DNA from: a candidate division LCP-89 bacterium
GTDB taxonomy: Bacteria; Electryoneota; B3-LCP
Length of the DNA stretch: 64,000 nucleotides
Direction: 5' to 3'
Assembly (NCBI GenBank): GCA_025774555.1
Contig: JALGVT010000007.1
Coordinates: 143,327 to 207,326, forward strand
Part shown: one piece after another, positions 19,355 to 27,791 of the stretch
Layout of the letters: every line of letters starts with the position of its first letter
How positions within the stretch are numbered: position 1 is the stretch's first letter
The notes under the pieces: generated by a model
Databases searched by the model: none
What the model was told of the DNA's origin: nothing
What the model saw: only the letters and a program-made list of their open reading frames with translations
Program-made: the position numbers and the translations under genes

Positions 19355-21346
19355 TTAGCTGCCTTTTGTTGATTGCTGGTTCGTGCTTTGCTGGTTAAGC
19401 TCTGTTCCGGCTAAACCTTCACCAGGTATTTCTCGAGCTTGCAGAGATTTATGACAGGTTGAACATTCACCTAAATTCTGCCGATTTTCAACCTCAGCTT
19501 CCTGTTCATGACAGGGAATACAGGTCTGGTGCATCGCTTCACGGAAACTGTTGGCATACGCGAGTTCTGCAGTAGAGGCATTAGCAATTGACGTCCAACC
19601 CATGTCCTCAGAGTGGCATTCAAGGCAACTCATGGCATTAGCAATAGTCTTGGCTTCTCCTTCAGGGTGACAAACGTTACAGGTATGATTCTCAGGGTGA
19701 AGTCCTGTAAGTTGCTTATCCACAGCGACCGCTTTTGTATGGTATGAGTGGTCGAAAATAGTTGTGGCGTTAACCATATCCTGGTGGCAGCGGAAACAGG
19801 GCGTAGATACGTCATGCGGCAGGGATATGTGGTGACATTGATGACAGGACGCTTCTTCACCCAGACGTTGCTGATGTTCCTTGTGAGCGAAATCTGTGAA
19901 CAAACCCTGTCGATTACCGTCAATACGAAGCTCCTGCCTCAGCGTATCTATACCCAGTGATGGTCTTACATTATTGCTATTCGGATCACCCTCTACGCAA
20001 GGTGGATAGAGTAATATCCAGGCTGCAGGAATGGCGAAAACCACAATGAGCGTTACTCGTTGTAAACCACTCTGCAATACTGTATTCCACACATGGGATA
20101 TGTTGTCGAAAGAAGCTCGGAACATACCGGTAATGGCTCTTCGTTCTTTCCACTGTTCGTCGAACACCGTGAAATTTTCGCAGATATAAAGGAATACCAA
20201 ACCAGCCGCAGCAACGACTCCTATACCGACCGCCCATTCAATGAGCGATGGTAAGTAGACCGTCCCCGCATCGCGGAAATATCCAAAGATACCTACGTTG
20301 AGTCTCTGTAGAGCCATCCCTGTTGTAGCTAATAATGCCGCCCAGCCTAATCCGGTGGGAGTATTTCGGGTGCGTGGCGCTATCAGTAAAATCCCCGGTA
20401 TGATCACTAAAAGCAACATCTGCCCAACAAATAACCAGCTCTCCCAGGTTCCAGCCAGAAGGACGCCCCACTTATCGTTAACTGTGAAGTCGATAGCCTT
20501 AAGGGCTAAGTAAATACCCAGTATTGACATAGCAATCGTGGCGAGGTTACGCAATACACCGAAGTCCGGACCGACAGGTGTTCGGTTATTACCGCCCTTG
20601 AAAGAACCATCCAGCGAACAGACCAATTGGGAAGCTTCATCAGGCTTCTTACCGAATACAGGTTCGGGATTGTAGAAATGAGCGTAAAGAATGCGAATCA
20701 GGATAACGACCATCATACCAGCGCCCATTGCCGACAGAATGAAAAATAGTGGCAATAGTTTTGAAAACCAAAGCGGGTGCAGTCTTATCGGGGTTACCAG
20801 GAAAAGCGAACCCAGCGACGAGTGGTGCAGACTTGACAGTGAAATCCCGGTTACTACCACTCCGAAAGCGATTTTATGTAGAAACGATCCTAAGTTCTTA
20901 AGCGGCGTTCTCTCCAATATCGTCGGTGATAGTTCTATGAAGGTAATGGTGAAATAGAGCATCACGCACCAGAAGACTTCGAAGAGGAAAGAGTGTTCAT
21001 TCCACATAAATATTGGATGCCAGAAACGGTGCGGCAGCCCTATATCTAATAGCAGCGCCAGGCAGGAACATCCGTAACCTAAAAAAGCGATCAAGACCGC
21101 AGGTTTAACCAGTGGCTTGAATTTTTTGATGCGCAGCACATAGACCAGAAAACCGATGGTGAAACCGCTCGTCGAAAGCGCCACGCCGGCTACCATGTTC
21201 AACACCTTCCAAAATCCCCAGGGAACTGCATCGGATAGGTTGGTGGTGGCTCCCAACCCGAACCATAACCGAAAGAGCCCTGCCACTGCACCGAAAAGCG
21301 CAAATATCCAAAGTATATCTTTCAACCAAAGAGTTTTATCTTTCAT
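19355..21346 (-). CDS. NrfD/HybB-like polytopic membrane subunit fused to a C-terminal hexahaem cytochrome c domain
   Basis: 'VPWGFWKVLNMVAGVALSTSGFTIGFLVYVLRIKKFKPLVKPAVLIAFLGYG...LFEVFWCVMLYFTITFIELSP'; C-terminal CHQCH, CFRCH, CNVCH, CLECH, CIPCH, CSTCH. Met at 21346 preferred. Confidence 0.88.
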   Translation of the reverse strand: MKDKTLWLKDILWIFALFGAVAGLFRLWFGLGATTNLSDAVPWGFWKVLNMVAGVALSTSGFTIGFLVYVLRIKKFKPLVKPAVLIAFLGYGCSCLALLLDIGLPHRFWHPIFMWNEHSFLFEVFWCVMLYFTITFIELSPTILERTPLKNLGSFLHKIAFGVVVTGISLSSLHHSSLGSLFLVTPIRLHPLWFSKLLPLFFILSAMGAGMMVVILIRILYAHFYNPEPVFGKKPDEASQLVCSLDGSFKGGNNRTPVGPDFGVLRNLATIAMSILGIYLALKAIDFTVNDKWGVLLAGTWESWLFVGQMLLLVIIPGILLIAPRTRNTPTGLGWAALLATTGMALQRLNVGIFGYFRDAGTVYLPSLIEWAVGIGVVAAAGLVFLYICENFTVFDEQWKERRAITGMFRASFDNISHVWNTVLQSGLQRVTLIVVFAIPAAWILLYPPCVEGDPNSNNVRPSLGIDTLRQELRIDGNRQGLFTDFAHKEHQQRLGEEASCHQCHHISLPHDVSTPCFRCHQDMVNATTIFDHSYHTKAVAVDKQLTGLHPENHTCNVCHPEGEAKTIANAMSCLECHSEDMGWTSIANASTAELAYANSFREAMHQTCIPCHEQEAEVENRQNLGECSTCHKSLQAREIPGEGLAGTELNQQSTNQQSTKGS

Positions 21347-21347
21347 G

Positions 21348-22133
21348 CTACTGATCCTCATCTGATTTTTCAGCGCCATCGATTTCGGAATTCTCTTCTC
21401 CGTTCATTAATTTGTCACGACGGCGTATAATCCAATTCAATCCCAGCAGACTTCCTGCCACGGAAAGACCGATGACCGGCGTTTTACTGATTAATGGTTC
21501 TGTAAGTTCTGGGATCGGTCCAGCTTCTTCGGGCCAACCCAGTTTATGCAAGTCAACGTCGGAGATATAAAGTATAGACGTCCCTCCAAACTCGTTTTCA
21601 CCCCAGACTTTATTGATATAGCGCTGCGGATTGGCTTTGATTCGGTCATGAGCAATACGCAGCATTGTCTTTCTTTCACCGAACTGCAGGACATTGCTAG
21701 GACATGCTTCCACGCAGGCGGGTTGTTTACCATCTTTCAGGCGGTCATAACACATGTCGCACTTCTGCATGAAAGGAACTGTCTTTTCCCATTCATAGCG
21801 CGGAATATGGAAGGGACAGGCTAACATGCAATAGCGGCAGCCGATGCACTTGTCAGGATCATAGACCACAGGTCCTTCGGGCAACTTTGTCAAGCCACCC
21901 ACAAGGCAGGCAGCCTCGCAACTGGGTTCCAGGCAGTGCATGCAGCTCTTCTTGGCGAATCTGCCGCTGTCAACTTTCAGAATTGTGGTCAACCTATGTG
22001 CGGATAGCCCATCCTTGGTCGTGGCGCGATCGTTTTCCGCCTGTATAGGGCTGAAATCTTTAGTTTTAACACAGGCGTCGACGCATCGTTCGCAACCAAC
22101 ACATTGAGTGACATCCACGAGTATTGCGAACAT
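21348..22133 (-). CDS. HybA/HmcB/DsrO-like 4Fe-4S ferredoxin subunit
   Basis: 'DVTQCVGCERCVDACVKTKDF', 'CMHCLEPSCEAACLVGGL', 'DPDKCIGCRYCMLACPFHIPRYEW', 'MQKCDMCYDRLKDGKQPACVEACPSNVLQFG'; C-terminal TM. Confidence 0.92.
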   Translation of the reverse strand: MFAILVDVTQCVGCERCVDACVKTKDFSPIQAENDRATTKDGLSAHRLTTILKVDSGRFAKKSCMHCLEPSCEAACLVGGLTKLPEGPVVYDPDKCIGCRYCMLACPFHIPRYEWEKTVPFMQKCDMCYDRLKDGKQPACVEACPSNVLQFGERKTMLRIAHDRIKANPQRYINKVWGENEFGGTSILYISDVDLHKLGWPEEAGPIPELTEPLISKTPVIGLSVAGSLLGLNWIIRRRDKLMNGEENSEIDGAEKSDEDQ

Positions 22134-22831
22134 CAGATTTTAACCTCCTTACCGTACAAGCTTTCAGCCACTTTATCCCCTGCACCGGGTCGCAACTGCC
22201 AATGAAGTTCGGAAATGCGGTCGAAGATGAAAAGAACGATATGTGCCAGCTTGGTGAAGGGAATAATCAGGAAAAGCAACTCAGCGCTCAGCATATGGGT
22301 CAGCATCATTACCTCCCAGGACAGCGGATTCACCGAAGGATGGGAAGCCATATACCCGGTGGCAAAGGGAATTATCACCATAACCAGCAGAACATAATCG
22401 CTGGAAGCGCTTACTGCACGTTGTCGCCGGATGAACGTTCTGCAGTACAGCAGCAGCAAGAGTGTCGCTATCGTGAAGAGCGTAAGAAAATCCGCCACAC
22501 CATTCCCAATCTGAGGCAGATTAATACCGATTAGCTGTTCCCACATCACTATATGGTCAGCTAAAAACAGAGGCACAATTATTATACCGATGTGGGAAAA
22601 GAAGGAGACGCTGGAGAAGAATACTGTTCCGGGGATCATGTGTCGCACAGGAACAGCCCAACTCAGCGTATCCAGTAAAATTTTCCGCCAGGGGACATTA
22701 CGCAGCCGCTTCCCTTTGCGAGCGATCAACGAATATATCTGCATAACCACGTGCCTGGCCAATCCCAGAATCATAATCAGAAATGTCGCCGCGAACAAAT
22801 GCCCTTTAGCAAACTCAATCCAAGCTTCCAT
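22133..22831 (-). CDS. NarI/DsrM/HmcE-like membrane cytochrome b subunit
   Basis: ~230 aa, multiple TM helices with His residues ('FAKGHLFAATFLIMILGLARHVVMQIYSLIARKGKRL', 'SFFSHIGIIIVPLFLADHIVMWEQLIG', 'MLTHMLSAELLFLIIPFTKLAHIVLFIFDR'). Confidence 0.8.
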   Translation of the reverse strand: MEAWIEFAKGHLFAATFLIMILGLARHVVMQIYSLIARKGKRLRNVPWRKILLDTLSWAVPVRHMIPGTVFFSSVSFFSHIGIIIVPLFLADHIVMWEQLIGINLPQIGNGVADFLTLFTIATLLLLLYCRTFIRRQRAVSASSDYVLLVMVIIPFATGYMASHPSVNPLSWEVMMLTHMLSAELLFLIIPFTKLAHIVLFIFDRISELHWQLRPGAGDKVAESLYGKEVKI

Positions 22832-22841
22832 TTATATTTTC

Positions 22842-24287
22842 CTACATTTCAAACATTGATGTGTCTTCTTTTCGTTCTTGTGGAGATTTACCCCCCGGAA
22901 TCACCAGAGCTTTCAAAATGAGATCATGCAGCCCCATGACCTTGCAGGGCAGCTTGTGGTAATCTACCAATTCTTTCAACTGTTTCTTACAATTAGCGCA
23001 TGGCGCGATGACAATTTCAGCGCCGGTTTCTTTGATCTGTTCAGCCTTCACCTTGCCACCGATTTCCATCCGGTATTCGTGCATTTCATCAATGGAAACC
23101 AGACCGCCTCCGCCTCCGCAACAGTAATTTTCTATTCCGTGTGGTTCCATTTCTATGAAATTGGGAACAAAACTCTTTAATATTTCCCTCGGTTGTTCCA
23201 CGATCCAGCCCTTGCGAGACATGTTGCAGGGATCATGGTAAGTGACCTTTTCGGTAACGATATTCTTATCGAGTTGAATTTTCCCTGTGCGGATACAATC
23301 AAGTGTATATTCTATGAAACTCACCACCGGATAAGCTTCTTTCCCTCCAAAGATCGGCACAAAGTCATGTGCCGAACGGGAAGCGTGACCGCATTCGCCA
23401 ATAAGAAGCTTTTTGCAGTTCAGGCGGGTGACTTCCCCGACCAATTGTTTGATGATGTTCTCCAGGTGCCAATCGCTGTAGAACAGACCGTAATTGATGC
23501 CGTCATAATTGCCTGTGCCTATGGTCCATTTATCCCAATCACCGGCTGCTTTCAGCACCGCAAAGTTGCCCATCAAGGTGTCCGGTTCCATGAGGTAATC
23601 ACTGACAGCACAAAAGAAGACATATTCGCGGTCAGGTTTGTCTATGGGGACTTCAAACGACACGTCAGTCATTTCTTCCAGATCATCAGCCAGGAATTCA
23701 AGAGTATCGACTAAAGCGGCTTTGGGTATTTTTGAGGTATTGTGCGTTTCACCTGTCAACTGTTCACGGACGCTGACGTGCAACGCCTTTGATTGGATAC
23801 CAATCATGCTCAAAATGTACCTGCCCAATCGTGTCATTAAACCGTGATCAACGCCCATCGGACATTCACGGGTGCAGCGGCGACAGGCGGTGCAGCGATA
23901 CAGAAGTTCAGCCAGTTCGTCTATCACATCTTCAGTCAGCTCGAAACTGTTAGTGAAACGCGACTTAACCCAGCCTCCGATGGTAAAATAGCGTTTGTAA
24001 ATCTCCAGAAGTATGTTGGTTTTATAGCACGGTATATCGTGTGGATCGTTAGTAACCTGATAGACCGGACAGGTCACCGCGCAACGGTTACACTTATTGT
24101 TGGTAGAGCAGTAGGTATCAAGCATCGCCTTATAATCTGTATAGTGCAAAATAACGGCGAACGCCTCCAGAAATTTCTCCACAATATTTTCTGTGGGGTG
24201 CGGTTCGACGTGGAAAAAATTTTCATGTCGATATTTCTTAGATATTTCTTTAGTTACAGCTATCTTGGGACTGGCTTCCATTAACAT
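22842..24287 (-). CDS. HdrD/DsrK/HmcF-like (Fe-S)-binding protein with CCG domains
   Basis: 'CNRCAVTCPVYQ', 'CTACRRCTRECPMGVDHG', 'TYHDPCNMSRKGWIVEQPREILKSFVPNFIEMEPHGIENYCCGGGGGL'. Confidence 0.9.
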   Translation of the reverse strand: MLMEASPKIAVTKEISKKYRHENFFHVEPHPTENIVEKFLEAFAVILHYTDYKAMLDTYCSTNNKCNRCAVTCPVYQVTNDPHDIPCYKTNILLEIYKRYFTIGGWVKSRFTNSFELTEDVIDELAELLYRCTACRRCTRECPMGVDHGLMTRLGRYILSMIGIQSKALHVSVREQLTGETHNTSKIPKAALVDTLEFLADDLEEMTDVSFEVPIDKPDREYVFFCAVSDYLMEPDTLMGNFAVLKAAGDWDKWTIGTGNYDGINYGLFYSDWHLENIIKQLVGEVTRLNCKKLLIGECGHASRSAHDFVPIFGGKEAYPVVSFIEYTLDCIRTGKIQLDKNIVTEKVTYHDPCNMSRKGWIVEQPREILKSFVPNFIEMEPHGIENYCCGGGGGLVSIDEMHEYRMEIGGKVKAEQIKETGAEIVIAPCANCKKQLKELVDYHKLPCKVMGLHDLILKALVIPGGKSPQERKEDTSMFEM

Positions 24288-24317
24288 ATCCTCCGGATTT
24301 CTTTTTCTGCCTTAATC

Positions 24318-24331
24318 GCAAAGGCTGTACC
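24318..24331 (-). promoter_or_regulatory. Candidate sigma-54 promoter for the HdrD-like/NarI-like/ferredoxin/NrfD-cyt operon
   Basis: Minus strand AGGTACAGCCTTTGCGA: GG-N10-GC, about 30 nt upstream of the start codon with RBS GGAGG between. Confidence 0.45.
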
Positions 24332-24538
24332 TATGAAGTTTTGAGACCTGCCGTTCTACGTACAATCCACCAGAGAAATAACCTGACTCGCAATCGCCTC
24401 TGATTTTATAAAGTGAAGCATTACATATTGTAAATGTATGGTTTAGACCAGTGTTGCTTCGACAATTGTAGTTAATTATTTATTATATTTAATAAGGAGC
24501 TGTACAAACTACATCCAGCAAGCTCGATGTGTCGTATC

Positions 24539-24577
24539 TGTTGCAACATCATGTCGCGTGAAGACGCCGCATGCAAC
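24539..24577. promoter_or_regulatory. Candidate activator-binding region (TGTTGCAACA palindrome and ATGCAAC)
   Basis: TGTTGCAACA 24539-24548, ATGCAAC 24571-24577, with neighbouring TGTCG at 24530 and 24552; ~80-120 bp upstream of the + strand -24/-12 candidate. Confidence 0.4.
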
Positions 24578-24629
24578 TTTTAGTCGCACAATACAACCTA
24601 TATTTTCAATAAAAAGCCTTTTTACGGAC

Positions 24630-24646
24630 TCGGCATATATATTGCG
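24630..24646 (+). promoter_or_regulatory. Candidate sigma-54 promoter for the NifX-DUF1847 gene
   Basis: CTCGGCATATATATTGCG: GG (24632-24633)-N10-GC (24644-24645), GGCA/TTGC cores; ATG at 24676. Confidence 0.6.
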
Positions 24647-24675
24647 TTTAATTTAGCAGAAGGAAAGGATATCAA

Positions 24676-25683
24676 ATGCGTTTTGGGATTCCTGTTTTCG
24701 GAAATAGAATTGCTCCTCGCTGTAATTTTGCCGATAAAATTGTTCTGCTCGATCTGGAAAACAACCATGTCGAGAATGAACAGAGCCTACGGTTGGAGCG
24801 AAAGACTCCGGTAGATCTGGTGACATTGTTGCAAGATCACCAGGTCGATACACTGGTATGTGGCGGCATAATCAAAGATACGCTCTCTTCTATACAAAGC
24901 TTAAATATCTCAGTGATAGAAAACGTGTCTGGCGATTTTAAAAATATTAAAGAAGCTATACGAAAAGGCACGGTTTATCCAGGGTATGGTTTTGGATCGA
25001 GTGAAAGATCGAATAAGAAGACTTCAGATGAGATACTTTTGGCGGATCAGCCGACGCCGAATATCACTTCTAAGGACCGGGTGAGTGACACCGGGATGAA
25101 TTACGAAATCAATTGCCTGAACTGCCAGGATAGGCGCTGTCTGAGTGGAGAAAGTTGTGCATTATCGAATGGTTATAAAGCAACCTCGAATAACGTAGAT
25201 GCCAAAAACATCTTAGCCATTGCCGGAAACCTGGAACTGGACAATCAGGGTCAGCTATGCCGAATTTCAGAGTTAGTACATTTCTGTCTGGACATGGGTT
25301 ATAAAAAGGTTGGTGTGGCTTTCTGCTATGATTTAACAGATGCAGCACGCATTCTTGTAGAAGTACTCGATCGGTTTTTCGAGGTATTGCCTGTGTGTTG
25401 TAAAGTGGTAAGTGGTCAACCTCGGATCAAGGAGAGCAAAGATCAGTCCGGCTTCTGCTGCAATCCACAGGCGCAGGCAGACCTTTTAAACCGATGGGGG
25501 AGCGACATCAACGTAATTGTAGGGCTTTGCATAGGCGCTGACTGCCTCTTCAATCAGGATAGCCAGGCGCCGGTTACGACTCTGTTTGTCAAAGATAAAT
25601 CATTAGCTAATAATCCCATTGGAGCAATCTATTCCCACTATTATTTGGGAGAAATATCGAAACCGCCTCGAGCGCTGCATTGA
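24676..25683 (+). CDS. NifX/NifB-type iron-molybdenum-cofactor-binding-like domain fused to DUF1847
   Basis: N-term 'MRFGIPVFGNRIAPRCNFADKIVLLDLENN...VDTLVCGGIIKDTL'; C-term Cys-rich 'INCLNCQDRRCLSGES' and 'CCNPQAQADLLNRWGSDINVIVGLCIGADCLFNQDSQAPVTTLFVKDKSLANNPIGAIYSHYY' as in DUF1847. Confidence 0.8.
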   Translation: MRFGIPVFGNRIAPRCNFADKIVLLDLENNHVENEQSLRLERKTPVDLVTLLQDHQVDTLVCGGIIKDTLSSIQSLNISVIENVSGDFKNIKEAIRKGTVYPGYGFGSSERSNKKTSDEILLADQPTPNITSKDRVSDTGMNYEINCLNCQDRRCLSGESCALSNGYKATSNNVDAKNILAIAGNLELDNQGQLCRISELVHFCLDMGYKKVGVAFCYDLTDAARILVEVLDRFFEVLPVCCKVVSGQPRIKESKDQSGFCCNPQAQADLLNRWGSDINVIVGLCIGADCLFNQDSQAPVTTLFVKDKSLANNPIGAIYSHYYLGEISKPPRALH

Positions 25684-25728
25684 ATTCATGGAAATTAGAA
25701 ATCACAGTATAAACATAAAAGGAATATC

Positions 25729-26268
25729 ATGGCTATCAACACCTTAAGAGCCGTCGGTTATTGCGCGCACTATTCAAAACAGGGCGAATGGGCTTTCAAA
25801 TACGCGCTGAATCTTTGCAAGCGCCATTCATTACAATTGAATGTTTTCCACTTCCTGGCTGATCCTTACGATCCCAGCGATACTACTGGACAGGATCTTT
25901 CACCGCAAGAACGTAGCGCGCTGGCAATTGAGAAGGAACGCGAACTTCGAATGTATTTTGATGATCTTGCCGGTGATTATTTGGACGTGGGATTCAGACT
26001 CTGTTTCGATAATGAGTGGACTGAGCTGCATCGCTGTCTCGTTATCAGGGAATTCCAGGTGCTGGTACTGGGATATTTAAATCCGGATGCCACCTTTGCG
26101 GGTAAAAAACTCACTGAATTTGCAGAAAGCTTTATCTCGCCGGTTGTGCTGGTCGGGCACAATTCTCCCGATGAGTACTACTTGAACAAGCCCGCTGCGC
26201 TTATCGCACCCAGCCTGAATCTGTCGAATGCAACATGGCGCGATGTTGCCACAGCAATAGCTTCTTAG
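25729..26268 (+). CDS. Universal stress protein (UspA)-like domain protein
   Basis: 'AVGYCAHYSKQGEWAFKYALNLCKRHSLQLNVFHFL...FQVLVLGYLNPDATFAGKKLTEFAESFISPVVLVGH'. Confidence 0.6.
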   Translation: MAINTLRAVGYCAHYSKQGEWAFKYALNLCKRHSLQLNVFHFLADPYDPSDTTGQDLSPQERSALAIEKERELRMYFDDLAGDYLDVGFRLCFDNEWTELHRCLVIREFQVLVLGYLNPDATFAGKKLTEFAESFISPVVLVGHNSPDEYYLNKPAALIAPSLNLSNATWRDVATAIAS

Positions 26269-26309
26269 TTAGCGCGAATAAGCAGTATCTGTCATGAACG
26301 CACGACATA

Positions 26310-26383
26310 ATGCAACGTAGCGTCCAAATCTTTGGTAGTTATTGTTGCATTTTGTCTATAATCTCACTAAATTGTAGTTGCAA
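26310..26383. promoter_or_regulatory. Inverted ATGCAAC...GTTGCAT and additional GTTGCAA half-site upstream of the PAS-AAA-Fis activator
   Basis: ATGCAAC 26310-26316, GTTGCAT 26344-26350, GTTGCAA 26377-26383; same core as 24539-24577. Confidence 0.4.
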
Positions 26384-26471
26384 AAAAAAGCCGACAAAGA
26401 ATCTTGAACTGCTGTAGATCTTCTGAATTGCACGGTTATGGTGAGGCTTCTATATAATACATAGAGATCTG

Positions 26472-27782
26472 ATGGATATAAAAATCAGCGAAATCATTTT
26501 TAATAGCATAGATCAGGGCGTCTTTACGGTCGATAAGAACTGTATCATCACTGCATTCAATCCGGCAGCAGAGCAGATAACTGGATTCCAAGCCGTTGAA
26601 GCTATAGGAAAACACTGCTTCGACATCTTTCGAGCTGATATCTGTCATACTCATTGTGCCCTGAAGGATACTCTGAAAAAACATAATCCTATTAACGCCG
26701 CGCGTGTGACGATTATAAATCGCGAAGGCTGCGAAATTCCCTTAAGTGTAAGCACTACTCTGCTGCGAAATGGAAAGGAAAACGTCATCGGAGCGGTGGA
26801 ATTCTTCAATGATATATCTGAGGTTGAACACTTGAAAAAACGCCTCGATTTTTCTAAAGTCAGTGAAGATATTGTAAGTGTGAACAAGGAGATGCAGGAT
26901 CTAATCCAACTGTTGCCGGATGTGGCAGAATCGGAATGCAATGTGCTGATCCAGGGTTCTAGCGGCGTTGGAAAGGAGTTATTTGCGCAAGCCATACACA
27001 ACCTCAGTCAACGCCAATACGGTCCCTACATCAAGATCAACTGCGCTGCGCTGCCTGAGACTCTGCTGGAATCGGAGCTATTCGGATACGTCAAGGGAGC
27101 TTTTACTGATGCCAAGCGCGATAAACCTGGTCAGTTTTGTTTAGCCAACGGCGGCACGATGTTGCTGGATGAAATCAGCGAAATGGACGTTTCACTGCAG
27201 GTAAAACTACTGCGGGTGTTGAACAACGGGGAATATCAACCCTTAGGATCTACAAAGACGCTGCGCACTGACGCACGTATCATTGCCGCTACGAATGCAG
27301 ATCTGCAGCAGGCAATCTCCAAAGGACGCTTCCGCGAAGATCTGTATTTTCGGATTAATGTGGTTAACCTCGAGATACCACCACTAAGTGAAAGACCCGA
27401 AGATATTCCCCTCCTGGTGGAGCATTTCATCAGAAATCTCAAACGTAGAACTCATAAGTCGATCGAAAAAGCATCACCGGAAGCCATTCATATTCTGCGA
27501 AAATATGAATTCCCGGGCAATGTGCGGGAATTAGAGAACGCCATCGAGCATGCTTTCGTAATGTGTCACGGCGGCAGTATTAAACCTGAACACCTACCTG
27601 GGAAGATCGTTCACAATGCTGCACTGCAAAACGGCGGTAACGGGCATCCCAAGAGCGAAAAGAAGATTATTGAAGAAGCGCTTGTCCGAAACAGGGGAAA
27701 CCGCAATCGCGTGGCGCGCGAACTGGGTATGCATCGTTCTACGCTGTGGCGTAAAATGAGGATATATAATCTCGCTGATTAG
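26472..27782 (+). CDS. Sigma-54-dependent transcriptional activator (PAS-AAA-Fis HTH)
   Basis: PAS 'FTVDKNCIITAFNPAAEQITGFQAVEAIGKHCFDIFRADICHTHCALKDTL'; AAA 'GSSGVGKELFAQAIHNLSQR', 'GYVKGAFTDAKRDKPGQFCLANGGTMLLDEISEM'; HTH 'GNRNRVARELGMHRSTLWRKMRIYNL'. Confidence 0.94.
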   Translation: MDIKISEIIFNSIDQGVFTVDKNCIITAFNPAAEQITGFQAVEAIGKHCFDIFRADICHTHCALKDTLKKHNPINAARVTIINREGCEIPLSVSTTLLRNGKENVIGAVEFFNDISEVEHLKKRLDFSKVSEDIVSVNKEMQDLIQLLPDVAESECNVLIQGSSGVGKELFAQAIHNLSQRQYGPYIKINCAALPETLLESELFGYVKGAFTDAKRDKPGQFCLANGGTMLLDEISEMDVSLQVKLLRVLNNGEYQPLGSTKTLRTDARIIAATNADLQQAISKGRFREDLYFRINVVNLEIPPLSERPEDIPLLVEHFIRNLKRRTHKSIEKASPEAIHILRKYEFPGNVRELENAIEHAFVMCHGGSIKPEHLPGKIVHNAALQNGGNGHPKSEKKIIEEALVRNRGNRNRVARELGMHRSTLWRKMRIYNLAD

Positions 27783-27791
27783 TGTACATCG

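Noticed and set aside
23193-23714. 173-aa plus-strand ORF within the HdrD-like gene
   Set aside because: Antisense shadow of an Fe-S protein gene; no independent RBS or motif support.
26434-26447. GG-N10-GC match upstream of the PAS-AAA-Fis gene as a sigma-54 promoter
   Set aside because: Sequence GGTTATGGTGAGGC lacks the TT preceding GC and a TGGCA-like -24 box; too weak.
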